A stretch of 64,000 nucleotides of DNA from Limoniibacter endophyticus (lineage in GTDB: Bacteria; Pseudomonadota; Alphaproteobacteria; Rhizobiales; Rhizobiaceae): assembly GCF_014652835.1 (NCBI RefSeq), contig NZ_BMZO01000003.1:186001-250000 (forward strand), written 5' to 3'. The notes beneath the pieces are model-generated. The model made no database searches, was not told the DNA's origin, and saw nothing but the letters and a program-made list of their open reading frames with translations. The position numbers were made by a program, and so were the translations under genes. Of the stretch, positions 47,015-55,351 are shown piece by piece; position 1 is the first letter of the stretch, and every line of letters begins with the position of its first letter.

Positions 47015-47044
47015 GACAAGTTGAAGGTCAACGGAGTGGGAACA

Positions 47045-48655
47045 GTGAAATACGATTTTATCGTCGTGGGGGCTGGCTCGGCGGGGTGCGTGCTCGCCAG
47101 TCGCCTCTCGGAGAATGCTGGAAACCGGGTATTGCTGCTCGAGGCGGGAGGAAATGATTGGAATCCGCTGTTTCGTGTTCCGTTGATGACGGGGGTGCTG
47201 CTGCGCAACCGTTATGCGAACTGGTTCTATGAAACAGATCCCGAGCCGAACTTGAATGGCCGGAAAATCTTCTGGCCTCGCGGAAAGGTGCTTGGTGGAT
47301 CATCGGCCATAAACGGCATGGTCTACACGCGCGGCACCGCGCTTGACTATGATAGCTGGGCGCAAATGGGTATGCCCGAATGGTCATTCGATAAGGTGCT
47401 GCCAGCCTTCAGAAAATCGGAATCCTACAAGGGAAAGATGTCGAACTTTCATGGCGAGGAAGGGCCAATGCCGATCTCGCGCCCCAATACGCCAAATCCG
47501 CTTTTTGATGCTTTCATTGCCGCAGGTCAGCAGGCAGGCCATCCATATAACGAGGATTTTAACGGCGCATCGCAAGAAGGGGTGGGGCGTTACGACTTCA
47601 CCACCTTCGAAGGCGAGCGATGGAGCGCGGCGCGTGCATTCTTGCATCCGGCTATGCGCCGCAGCAATTTGACCATTCAGACCGGTGCCCGGCTTCTGAA
47701 AGTTGTAATGGAGAAAGACCGCGCAATCGGCGTCGACGTGCAGATCAATGGGAAGACGCAACGTTATCTGACGGAGCGCGAAGTTATTCTTTCTTGCGGC
47801 ACGGTAAACTCGCCAGCGGCGCTAATGCATTCGGGGATCGGCGATGCTGACAAGTTGAGCGAAGTTGGCATTCCCGTGCTACACGATCTCAAGGGTGTCG
47901 GCCGTAATCTGCAGGATCATCTACTGGCCCGGGTAGAACATGTCTGTCTCAAACCCGTAACACTCTACGACACGCTACGCGGGGATCGCGCCGCGCGTGC
48001 GCTTCTTCAGGCGCTTCTTCTGAAGAGCGGCCCGGCATCATCCTTTCCGCTGGAGGGCGGCGCGTTTCTCAAATCCGATCCATCGCTTTCAGAACCGGAC
48101 TTGCAGTCGCATTTCCTCCCCGGTCTTTCCACGGCTGCCTTGCGCCTGCCTTTCATCAAGAAAGCGAAAACCAGCTATCAGGGGCATGGATTCTTCGCCA
48201 ATATCTATCAGCTACGGCCGCATTCAACCGGCGAAATCGCCTTGCGTTCGGCGGATCCGCTGGCAGCTCCGGTCATCCGGCCTAATTATTTGTCGGAGCC
48301 GGAAGACGTGCGGGTCTTGCGCGAGGGCGTGAAGGCTTTGCGTAAAATTTTCGCTCAGAAAGCCTTCGACGAGTATCGCGGCATCGAGCTTGCGCCCGGC
48401 CCGCATGTGCAGACCGACAGCGAAATCGAGATCTGGCTTCGTCAGAATGCGGACACGGTTTTCCATCCGGTCGGCAGTTGCAAGATGGGCACAGACGCTT
48501 TGGCTGTGGTCGATTCGCAGCTGCGCGTACGCGGAGTTTCCGGCCTCCGCATCGTCGATGCATCGATCATGCCGCGCATGCCAAGCTCTAACACACACGC
48601 GCCAACCATGATGATTGCCGAGCGTGCAGCGGAGTTCATTCTTGATGCCGCATGA
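47045..48655 (+). CDS. GMC-family FAD oxidoreductase
   Basis: A choline-dehydrogenase-like protein of 536 residues. The N-terminal FAD site DFIVVGAGSAGCVLASRL begins at residue 4, the GMC block WPRGKVLGGSSAINGMVYTRG is near 80, and the C-terminal active-site region has VFHPVGSCKMG and SNTHAPTMMIAE. It oxidises primary or secondary alcohols. The start is GTG 47045, with GGAG upstream; a TTG at 47021 is less likely. It is divergent from SDR A. Confidence 0.9.
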   Translation: MKYDFIVVGAGSAGCVLASRLSENAGNRVLLLEAGGNDWNPLFRVPLMTGVLLRNRYANWFYETDPEPNLNGRKIFWPRGKVLGGSSAINGMVYTRGTALDYDSWAQMGMPEWSFDKVLPAFRKSESYKGKMSNFHGEEGPMPISRPNTPNPLFDAFIAAGQQAGHPYNEDFNGASQEGVGRYDFTTFEGERWSAARAFLHPAMRRSNLTIQTGARLLKVVMEKDRAIGVDVQINGKTQRYLTEREVILSCGTVNSPAALMHSGIGDADKLSEVGIPVLHDLKGVGRNLQDHLLARVEHVCLKPVTLYDTLRGDRAARALLQALLLKSGPASSFPLEGGAFLKSDPSLSEPDLQSHFLPGLSTAALRLPFIKKAKTSYQGHGFFANIYQLRPHSTGEIALRSADPLAAPVIRPNYLSEPEDVRVLREGVKALRKIFAQKAFDEYRGIELAPGPHVQTDSEIEIWLRQNADTVFHPVGSCKMGTDALAVVDSQLRVRGVSGLRIVDASIMPRMPSSNTHAPTMMIAERAAEFILDAA

Positions 48656-48698
48656 AGCTTTCCGATTGGAAGCGAATGTCCAGGAGGACCAAGGCCCC

Positions 48699-49403
48699 TT
48701 AGCGCTGCTTCGAGGCCTCGTCGAACCCGCCTTGCCCGGACATGATCGCCCATTCATGGAACGCCGGGGAGGCCTCCACCTTGCCGGCCACGATCATCTC
48801 GCGCCACACGCCTGCGGCTTCGACGAAGTGCGGAACAGATCCCGGGAACATGGCAAGCGACATAGCTTCAGCAAGATCCGCTTCGGCGACGCCTTCCCGG
48901 TAGCAGGCGCGGATTTCCATTTCGAGCGCGTCCCAGGCCGCCTTGCAGACGTGGACGGCCGCAGCAGCGAGATGCCGGAGGCGGGGGCTTACAGCAGTCG
49001 AGACATTGGCCATCGCGTTGAGATAGACCTCCTCCGGCTTGAAATTCGGAAGATGCGACAACCAATGATTTTCGACGAAACGAAAGCCCTTGAAGCCAAG
49101 CGCGACGGCCGCAAGCGACAGGGCTGCCGCAATCTCGTCGTCCGTGCCTCCCGCCTTGACGAATTTGGCAATGTGATGCGTGGCGGCAGCTTCATCAGTG
49201 GCGATCAAAACGGCGAGCCAGACGAACTCACGGTCGTGGTGATTGAGAACGCGGTCGTCCAGTGCCATTGCCGTATAGGCCGCGTCATACGCTCCGAGCA
49301 GCTTCGGCGAGGTCACCGCCATGAGACCGTGATGTGGCAGAAGATAACCGCGTTTGGCGCGAATTTCGGATAGCCGTTCGGCCAGAGACATTTCGTCGGA
49401 CAT
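48699..49403 (-). CDS. Carboxymuconolactone decarboxylase/AhpD-like protein (paralogue 2, no Cys motif)
   Basis: A protein of 234 residues, paralogous to 42170-42877: both begin with a helix ending RGYLLPHHG or RGFLLPHHG, both have WLAVLIATDEAAATHH or WLAILIAVKEGVGTHH, and both end HFVEAAGVW or HFLDACGVW. The Cys that normally precedes the His in CMD proteins is Thr in both. It lies convergent with the GMC gene and divergent from SDR B. The reaction is unknown. Confidence 0.72.
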   Translation of the reverse strand: MSDEMSLAERLSEIRAKRGYLLPHHGLMAVTSPKLLGAYDAAYTAMALDDRVLNHHDREFVWLAVLIATDEAAATHHIAKFVKAGGTDDEIAAALSLAAVALGFKGFRFVENHWLSHLPNFKPEEVYLNAMANVSTAVSPRLRHLAAAAVHVCKAAWDALEMEIRACYREGVAEADLAEAMSLAMFPGSVPHFVEAAGVWREMIVAGKVEASPAFHEWAIMSGQGGFDEASKQR

Positions 49404-49438
49404 TGTTCTTCCCCTGAATTTTGTGAGGAATAGTTAGC

Positions 49439-50206
49439 ATGACTTCTTTCATAGGCAAGACAAGTAATACAAATCTGCGCGACCGAAAAATCCTGATATC
49501 AGGTTCCGGCTCGGGTATCGGGCGCAGCTTTCTCGAAATGGCGCTCGCCGATGGCGGACAGTGCGTGGCGCTCGTCCGTACTCAGCAGGAAAAGGGAGAG
49601 GTGGTTTCCTCAACGACTGTTCCGGAGCGAAATGTTCTTGTCGGCGACCTGACGGATTTCGGGTGGAGCGCCACGGTTGCCGAGAAGGCCCAAAGTCTCA
49701 TGGGAGGTCTGGACTGTCTGGTGGCCAGCGCTGGTATCTTTGAACATGCTCCCGCCTTGGAAACGTCGCTCGATGTTTGGCGCAAGGTGCTTGATATCAA
49801 CCTGACGGCCAGCTTCATGCTTGCTCGGGATGCGGCCCGTCTGATGCCCGACAACGCGTCTATCGTTCTCGTTTCAAGCCAGATCGGCATTGTTGGCCAC
49901 CCGCGTGCTGCGGCCTATGCGGCGTCGAAAGCCGCCGTCAATGGCCTGATGAAATCGATGGCGCTTGAACTTGCATCGCGTCACATTCGCGTCAATGCCG
50001 TGGCGCCAGGGCCGATCGCTACGCCGATGACGCAAGTTGCCCGTAATGATGATACGCGTTCAAAAAGCCTGCTCGCCTCGATCCCGCTTCACCGTTTTGG
50101 CACACCGGAGGAGGTAGCAGCCTCAATCCGCTTCATGGCGTCGGACGCAGCATCCTTCATCACGGGTCAGGTCCTTTGCGTCGATGGCGGCACAACGGCG
50201 GCGTGA
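49439..50206 (+). CDS. Short-chain dehydrogenase/reductase (SDR) B
   Basis: An SDR of 255 residues: cofactor motif SGSGSGIGRSFLE near 24, SAG at VASAGIFEH, catalytic block LVSSQIGIVG...YAASKAAV near 140-160, and the C-terminal TGQVLCVDGGTTA. The NAG motif is SAG. It is a separate lineage from SDR A. A start at 49439 is chosen; GAGG is upstream in TGAGGAATAG. Confidence 0.88.
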   Translation: MTSFIGKTSNTNLRDRKILISGSGSGIGRSFLEMALADGGQCVALVRTQQEKGEVVSSTTVPERNVLVGDLTDFGWSATVAEKAQSLMGGLDCLVASAGIFEHAPALETSLDVWRKVLDINLTASFMLARDAARLMPDNASIVLVSSQIGIVGHPRAAAYAASKAAVNGLMKSMALELASRHIRVNAVAPGPIATPMTQVARNDDTRSKSLLASIPLHRFGTPEEVAASIRFMASDAASFITGQVLCVDGGTTAA

Positions 50207-50420
50207 GCCGATCCGGGCGCCGTTCCTGTATGATTCTTGCCGGAGGAATATGTACTTTGCGTGATCCCCGCACAGCGCTGAAGATGAGCAGTCGGCATAT
50301 GAAGCAGACATTTACTTTTCAGCACTCGACGCGTAGGTGGCATGCTCCTTCGTCGTGCATACTGAAGCTATCAGCATCTCTCAATGCTAAAAAAGAACCT
50401 GAAACAGTCGAGGGCGAGCC

Positions 50421-51191
50421 ATGAATGATATGACTGCAAGTCCAATGCCCCGCTATCATCAGATCTATCTGCTTTTAAGGCAGAAGATTATGGAAGGCGT
50501 GTGGCCTGAAGGCACACCTATGCCCAGCGAGAATGAGCTGACGCTTGCTCATAACGTCTCGCGGATCACAATTCGCAGTGCCTTGAGCAGGCTGGAAAGC
50601 GAGGGGCTAATTTTCCGCCGCCAGGGCGCAGGAACCTTCGTACGTCCGCCGAAGCCAGAGCGGCGTAGCGAGAAGCTGCAAGGTCTTCTGGAAAACCTGG
50701 TCGAAATGGGCTTGCGTACCGAGGTTAAGCTTCTGAGCTTCACCTATGTCGCAGCCCCGGCAGATATTGCGCGCCATCTCAATCTCAAAACCGGGTCTGT
50801 GGTTCAAAAATCAGTTCGAATACGCTCCAGCAAAGGGGTGCCCTTCAGCTATCTGACTACCTGGGTGCCGGAGGACATTGGTCACCACTATCGTCCGGAG
50901 GATATGGCCGAACGTCCGTTGCTCGCCATCTTCCGCGATATTGGTTTTCCACCCGCAGATGCGGAACAGACCATTTCCTGTAAACTGGCAGACAATATCG
51001 TCGCGCCGCTATTGCAGGTCGAGCTGGCGAGCCCGCTCCTCTGGGTGCAGCGCGACGTCCGCTCAAAAAACGGACGTCAAATAGAATATATCGAAGCGCT
51101 GTATCGACCCGACATGTACGAGTACAAAATCAACCTTGTCCATGAAGGCGACGTCTGGAGCCATCTCGATGCCGATCCTGCCGCCAACTGA
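50421..51191 (+). CDS. GntR-family transcriptional regulator with UTRA domain
   Basis: A regulator of 256 residues. A winged helix-turn-helix (about 10-78, with MPSENELTLAHNVSRITIR and GLIFRRQGAGTFV) precedes a UTRA ligand-binding domain (about 95-245), the HutC/FarR arrangement. It probably represses the surrounding catabolic genes until a pathway compound binds the UTRA domain. It lies centrally in the accessory region. The 214-base gap before it has no other gene. It ends convergently 14 bases from the importer B permease. Confidence 0.9.
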   Translation: MNDMTASPMPRYHQIYLLLRQKIMEGVWPEGTPMPSENELTLAHNVSRITIRSALSRLESEGLIFRRQGAGTFVRPPKPERRSEKLQGLLENLVEMGLRTEVKLLSFTYVAAPADIARHLNLKTGSVVQKSVRIRSSKGVPFSYLTTWVPEDIGHHYRPEDMAERPLLAIFRDIGFPPADAEQTISCKLADNIVAPLLQVELASPLLWVQRDVRSKNGRQIEYIEALYRPDMYEYKINLVHEGDVWSHLDADPAAN

Positions 51192-51205
51192 TTTGTTTGA
51201 ACGGC

Positions 51206-51976
51206 CTAGCGCGATCCCGCCACTGCATTGTGCCAGGGCGTGAGATAGCGACGCAACATGACGACGAGGAAATATAGTATCAAACCGAGAACGGTCAAAA
51301 TAAGGATTACACCGAACATCGACTGCACGTCGAAGGCGTTCAGTGTCGACACAGCCATGTAACCCAGTCCTTGGCTGCCGCCAAGATATTCGCCCACGAT
51401 GGCGCCGATAGTGGCCAGGACAATGCCGACTTCCATACCCGTAAGGATAAAGGGCAGCGCATTCGGCAGTTCGACGTCGCGAAATGTCTGCCAACGCGTG
51501 GCATTCAGCGCCAGCATCACGTCGCGGTGACCATGTTCCACCGACTTGATGCCCAGAATCGTGTTTGTCATGATCGGAAAGAACGAGATAACAGCCGCGA
51601 GTACGATCTTCGACGTCATTCCGAAACCGAACCAGACGATGAAGAGCGGAATCAGCGCAACCTTCGGCATCACCTGCAAGCCCACGATCAGGGGATTGAG
51701 TGTCTGCTCCAGCCAGCGGCTTTTACCCAGCAAGCCGCCAAAAGTAATGCCGACGATGACGGCGATCGCGAACCCGGCTACTATTTCAGTCAGCGTGATC
51801 AGCGTGTGCTGCCATGTGCGGGGATCGGCAAGCAGCGTCACGACGGATTTTCCAACGGCGACAGGCGAGGGCAGAATGAAGGGTGAGACCGAAAAAGAAG
51901 TTACATAGAATTGCCAGATGCCGATCAGCACGAGCAATACAAGCGGGGTGGTGATCCAGGCGGCGTTGTTTTTCAT
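51206..51976 (-). CDS. NitT/TauT-type ABC transporter permease (importer B)
   Basis: An SsuC-like permease of 256 residues from ATG 51976, which has GGGGAA upstream; a frame open further upstream lies inside the ATPase gene. It has the conserved loop LALNATRWQTFRDVELPNAL. The partners are the ATPase (51990-52814) and binding protein (53421-54443). Confidence 0.87.
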   Translation of the reverse strand: MKNNAAWITTPLVLLVLIGIWQFYVTSFSVSPFILPSPVAVGKSVVTLLADPRTWQHTLITLTEIVAGFAIAVIVGITFGGLLGKSRWLEQTLNPLIVGLQVMPKVALIPLFIVWFGFGMTSKIVLAAVISFFPIMTNTILGIKSVEHGHRDVMLALNATRWQTFRDVELPNALPFILTGMEVGIVLATIGAIVGEYLGGSQGLGYMAVSTLNAFDVQSMFGVILILTVLGLILYFLVVMLRRYLTPWHNAVAGSR

Positions 51977-51989
51977 AATCGTTCCCCGT

Positions 51990-52814
51990 TCAGGCAAATG
52001 TATCGAGACGTCGGCGCAATTCCAGCTCGTGCTGCTGGAATTCCGGTGAAGATTGCACATAGCTGTTCCGCGGGCGGGCGATTGGAATCTCGCGCAATGT
52101 ATCCATGCGACCCGGCCGGGGAGAAAGCAGAAGGACGCGGTCGGCCAGAAAAACGGCCTCCCGGATCGAATGCGTGACGAGTACGATCGTGCAGCCACTC
52201 TCCTGCCATATGCGCTGCAATTCGAGGTTCATCTGTTCGCGCGTCATCGCGTCGAGTGCGCCAAATGGCTCATCCATCAGCAGTAGACGTGGGCGACAGC
52301 TAAGCGCCCGAGCTATGGCGGCTCGCTGGCGCATGCCCCCGGAAAGCTCTCGCGGCCAGCGATGTTCGAAGCCCTTGATGCCGACGAGTTCGCAAAGTTC
52401 AGCCGCGCGCTTGCGCCGCTCTTCCTTGCCAACGCCGCGCAGTTTTAACGGCAACGCGATATTGTCCTGGATGGTGAGCCAGGGAAACATGTTGGCATCC
52501 TGGAAAACGACGCCAAGTTCCTGCATCACCTTGTCGTTGCGCTGTCCGTCCGACCAGAGCGATTCATTATTGATTTTCACTTCCCCGCTGGTCGATTTTA
52601 AAAGGCCGGCAATGATACGAAGAAGGGTGGTTTTGCCGCAGCCGGACGGCCCGAGCAGGACGAGAAACTCGCCACTTGCAATGTCCAGATTGACCTCGGT
52701 CAGGGCGAGAACCGAGCCCGTCTTGCCGCCGTAGCGCTGCTCGATATTCGTCAGATTGATTGCCGCACCCGCTCGAACGGGGACGGGCGAGGTTGCGAGC
52801 AAATCATCACTCAT
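51990..52814 (-). CDS. NitT/TauT-type ABC transporter ATPase (importer B)
   Basis: An ABC ATPase of 274 residues: Walker A GPSGCGKTT, Q-loop VVFQDANMFPWL, signature LSGGMRQRAAIARAL and Walker B LLMDEPFGALD, the SsuB/TauB pattern. The start is ATG 52814 (GGA 7 bases upstream); ATG 52826 is possible. It overlaps the isochorismatase-like gene end by a few bases. Confidence 0.9.
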   Translation of the reverse strand: MSDDLLATSPVPVRAGAAINLTNIEQRYGGKTGSVLALTEVNLDIASGEFLVLLGPSGCGKTTLLRIIAGLLKSTSGEVKINNESLWSDGQRNDKVMQELGVVFQDANMFPWLTIQDNIALPLKLRGVGKEERRKRAAELCELVGIKGFEHRWPRELSGGMRQRAAIARALSCRPRLLLMDEPFGALDAMTREQMNLELQRIWQESGCTIVLVTHSIREAVFLADRVLLLSPRPGRMDTLREIPIARPRNSYVQSSPEFQQHELELRRRLDTFA

Positions 52815-53421
52815 CGGAATTTCCATTCAAAGCTGTTTGAGCGTCTTTCATCGTTATGAGACGCGCGAAGCCGAACGCCATAGACACAAGCGCGCTTTCA
52901 TGGCGTGGCTCATCGAAGTCGGCACAGGCATCCTGCACCACGAAAGTCTTGAAATCGCGTTGGCCAAGATCGCGCACAGTGCTTTCCACGCACATTGAGG
53001 TCGTCACCCCGCAAACGAATACGCGTTTGACGTTTTTCTCCCGCAGGATCGCCTCGAGCGACGTATTGACTAACGCGGAGAAACGGTTCTTGTCGATGAT
53101 CAGATCGTCGGCGGCGGGGCATACGACCTCGGAGAAACATTCGTCGCCGCTACCGCGCAGCAGAGCGCCGATCTTGGCGAGCCCCGGACGGATGGTATTG
53201 ATCAATTCACCGCCATCGGCGTAGCCTTCTTCGAAGATCATTCGCGTCCAGATCACGATTGCGCCGCCATCGCGCGCTTGGTCGGCGAGTCTGCCGCAGT
53301 TGGTAGCCGCGGCACGCAAGCTGTCAATCGGTCGCCCCTGTCTGGCCATAGACCCGCCAGCGTCGCAAAACGACACTTGCGGATCGATGATGAGGAGCGC
53401 TGGTTGGTCTATGCCCGGCAT
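52807..53421 (-). CDS. Isochorismatase-like cysteine hydrolase
   Basis: A hydrolase of 204 residues. The catalytic triad of the family is visible: Asp in LLIIDPQVSF, Lys in DKNRFSAL, and Cys in GVTTSMCVESTVRD. Such enzymes hydrolyse amides or ureido groups (nicotinamide, N-carbamoylsarcosine, biuret, maleamate and others). Here it is embedded between an importer's ATPase and binding protein, so its substrate is probably the imported compound or a product of it. The start overlaps the binding-protein stop (TGATG). Confidence 0.88.
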   Translation of the reverse strand: MPGIDQPALLIIDPQVSFCDAGGSMARQGRPIDSLRAAATNCGRLADQARDGGAIVIWTRMIFEEGYADGGELINTIRPGLAKIGALLRGSGDECFSEVVCPAADDLIIDKNRFSALVNTSLEAILREKNVKRVFVCGVTTSMCVESTVRDLGQRDFKTFVVQDACADFDEPRHESALVSMAFGFARLITMKDAQTALNGNSDE

Positions 53422-54443
53422 CACCCCAGCGCCTGGACTCTGGCGGAGTCATCATAGAAGTTGCGTTCTTCAAGCGCCGGAATCAATTCGGCTTTGACCA
53501 TGAGATCATAAGCGCTGGTCCAGGCATCTTCGACGGATTTGAGCTTCACGTCAAAGGAACGCTTGAAATTGTTCAACGTGTTTTGCAGGACCGATACGCC
53601 TTTATCCGGGCCGCTTGCCTCAGAGAGCTGGTATTTGCTGAGAATGCTGTCGACCACTGCCGTTTTGTCACTGGTCGCGTTCATCGTCTCGATGCTTTCG
53701 TAAATCGCGGCGAAGAAACGAGATATCTCATCCTTCTTTTCCGCCAGTTGTGCCTTGGAGGTTATGTAGACCTGCCCCGGACAACGTGCGACGTCGTCGG
53801 TTGACCAGGCAATGATCGGTTCCTTGGCCGCACGGAGCTGAAAAACTGTATCATTGGTGGCAATGAAGCCGTCGATGCGGCCCTGCTTTATGAGCTGGAA
53901 AGCAGCAGGCGCGTTGCCGACAACCTCGCGACGCACCTCGGCCTTTGGCAGATCTTTTGCAACCAGCATCATGTCGAGCAGATTTTCCGTGGCGCCAGCG
54001 GCCGAAACGATGCCGATCGTTTTGCCGACCATGTCTTCCGGCTTGGAGATCGGTTTCTCCTCCGATGAAATGACGAAGAAGATGTCGCGCTGATGGATTT
54101 CGCCGATGGCAACAATAGAGGGGTCGCGCGCGTACGCCTTGATCATGTCGGTGCCACCAGTGCGCGAAACCAGCGCGTTGCCAGCCGTCACCTGCTGAAC
54201 CGCCATGGAAGAGCCACGCCCGCCCTCAATGGTGATATTGATGCCATGCTTTCGGAAGATGCCGGAGGTATCGCCATAGAGCGTCTCGGAAAAGCCGAAA
54301 ATATACCCGAACGGTGTCAGATAGGTCATATCGACCGGCTCTTGCGCATTGGCGACACTACATATACCGGGCAGAAGCGCGCCAAGGGCCATAGCCTGCG
54401 ATCCGACCAGGAATTTGCGGCGGTTCATGGTTAAAAGCGTCAT
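53421..54443 (-). CDS. NitT/TauT-type ABC transporter substrate-binding protein (importer B)
   Basis: An NMT1/THI5-like binding protein of 340 residues. The signal is MNRRKFLVGSQAMALGALLPG (RR near the start, possible Tat) with cleavage near VANA/Q. The mature part has MTYLTPFGYIFGFSE and GKTIGIVSAAGATENLLD. The ligand is unknown. GAGGGA lies upstream of ATG 54443. Confidence 0.88.
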   Translation of the reverse strand: MTLLTMNRRKFLVGSQAMALGALLPGICSVANAQEPVDMTYLTPFGYIFGFSETLYGDTSGIFRKHGINITIEGGRGSSMAVQQVTAGNALVSRTGGTDMIKAYARDPSIVAIGEIHQRDIFFVISSEEKPISKPEDMVGKTIGIVSAAGATENLLDMMLVAKDLPKAEVRREVVGNAPAAFQLIKQGRIDGFIATNDTVFQLRAAKEPIIAWSTDDVARCPGQVYITSKAQLAEKKDEISRFFAAIYESIETMNATSDKTAVVDSILSKYQLSEASGPDKGVSVLQNTLNNFKRSFDVKLKSVEDAWTSAYDLMVKAELIPALEERNFYDDSARVQALG

Positions 54444-54476
54444 TGTTCCCTCGTTTATTATGGTGGTGTTGGTCGC

Positions 54477-55298
54477 TTATGGCGATCCGTCCTTTGTATA
54501 GTCGTGCAGCAGTCGGGCGGTGCGATCCGTGGTCCAGCCACGTTCGTATATGAAGGCTCCCGTGACAGTGAGCGCCCCAAGTTGCCCCAGCTCCTCGTCA
54601 ATGCCGTCGAACAGCTCGATTTCGCCGTGTCCGGGACGGATGTTGCGCATCGATACATTTGTAAAAGGAAGCTCGAGGAGCTGTTCTACTTCCGCAATGT
54701 CCGGCCCGGGACTGGCGAGATAACGGTAGGTAAAGGTTGATCCGCCATGTCCGGGCAAAGCTTCCAGTGGGAGGGCGTCTTGATCGAGCGTAACGGAAAG
54801 ACGAATGACCGGCTGACCATAGCGGGTCACCGTGCCGCCAAGCCTGACGGGTTGATCCGCGAAAACAGGATTGGCCAGTTGAAGGCGCGTGCGATCGACT
54901 TGGGCCAACCGCTTACCCCACCCGAAAATCGCACCCATGGCCAGCGACCAGTCGCGATCCACCCAGACGAGGGCGCTGTAACGACCAATCCTGTCGCCGA
55001 AGCGGCAATAGAACCCGAGCACGCACTCATTATAGGTGCAGCGGGCAGGGTCGCTGAAGAAGCGATCAGGATTGTCGGCGGAAACTTTTGCCATTTCGGC
55101 AATCATAACCCAGCCGGCCCCATCCTCCAGAGGCTCCAGGCCAGGTGGCAGAAAATGCATGATCCTGGACGGGTCAGCGCGAAAGCTGACATGAAGCGCA
55201 TCACAGCTGATATGATGCGGCAGCGGCTCTACGAGCGCGGATTTTCCGGTTCGGGTGCGCGGCAAGGACTGCCCCGCCCACGGTCTGCTCCCAGTCAT
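54477..55298 (-). CDS. Acetoacetate-decarboxylase-like protein
   Basis: A protein of 273 residues in the ADC fold: VSFRADPSRIMHFLPPGLEP at the N terminus, then GAIFGWGKRLAQVDRTRL near 130, equivalent to the family region (GxPKK) with the Schiff-base lysine. Here the pair is KR, so one lysine is kept. A decarboxylase or a binding/condensing relative is possible. The start at ATG 55298 has GAGGG upstream; the frame open before it lies in the preceding gene. A candidate operator lies 20 bases upstream. Confidence 0.8.
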   Translation of the reverse strand: MTGSRPWAGQSLPRTRTGKSALVEPLPHHISCDALHVSFRADPSRIMHFLPPGLEPLEDGAGWVMIAEMAKVSADNPDRFFSDPARCTYNECVLGFYCRFGDRIGRYSALVWVDRDWSLAMGAIFGWGKRLAQVDRTRLQLANPVFADQPVRLGGTVTRYGQPVIRLSVTLDQDALPLEALPGHGGSTFTYRYLASPGPDIAEVEQLLELPFTNVSMRNIRPGHGEIELFDGIDEELGQLGALTVTGAFIYERGWTTDRTARLLHDYTKDGSP

Positions 55299-55317
55299 GC
55301 TACCCTCGGTATTTGTA

Positions 55318-55335
55318 TTATTATTATAACATTTA
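55318..55335. promoter_or_regulatory. Candidate operator B (TGTTATA-type) upstream of the ADC-like gene
   Basis: Read on the minus strand, TAAATGTTATAATAATAA matches 12 of 18 bases of the palindrome at 57682-57699, including the core TGTTATA. It lies in the 54-base AT-rich gap between the acyl-CoA synthetase and ADC-like genes. Inferred. Confidence 0.3.
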
Positions 55336-55351
55336 ATCGCGTCTTTGATTT

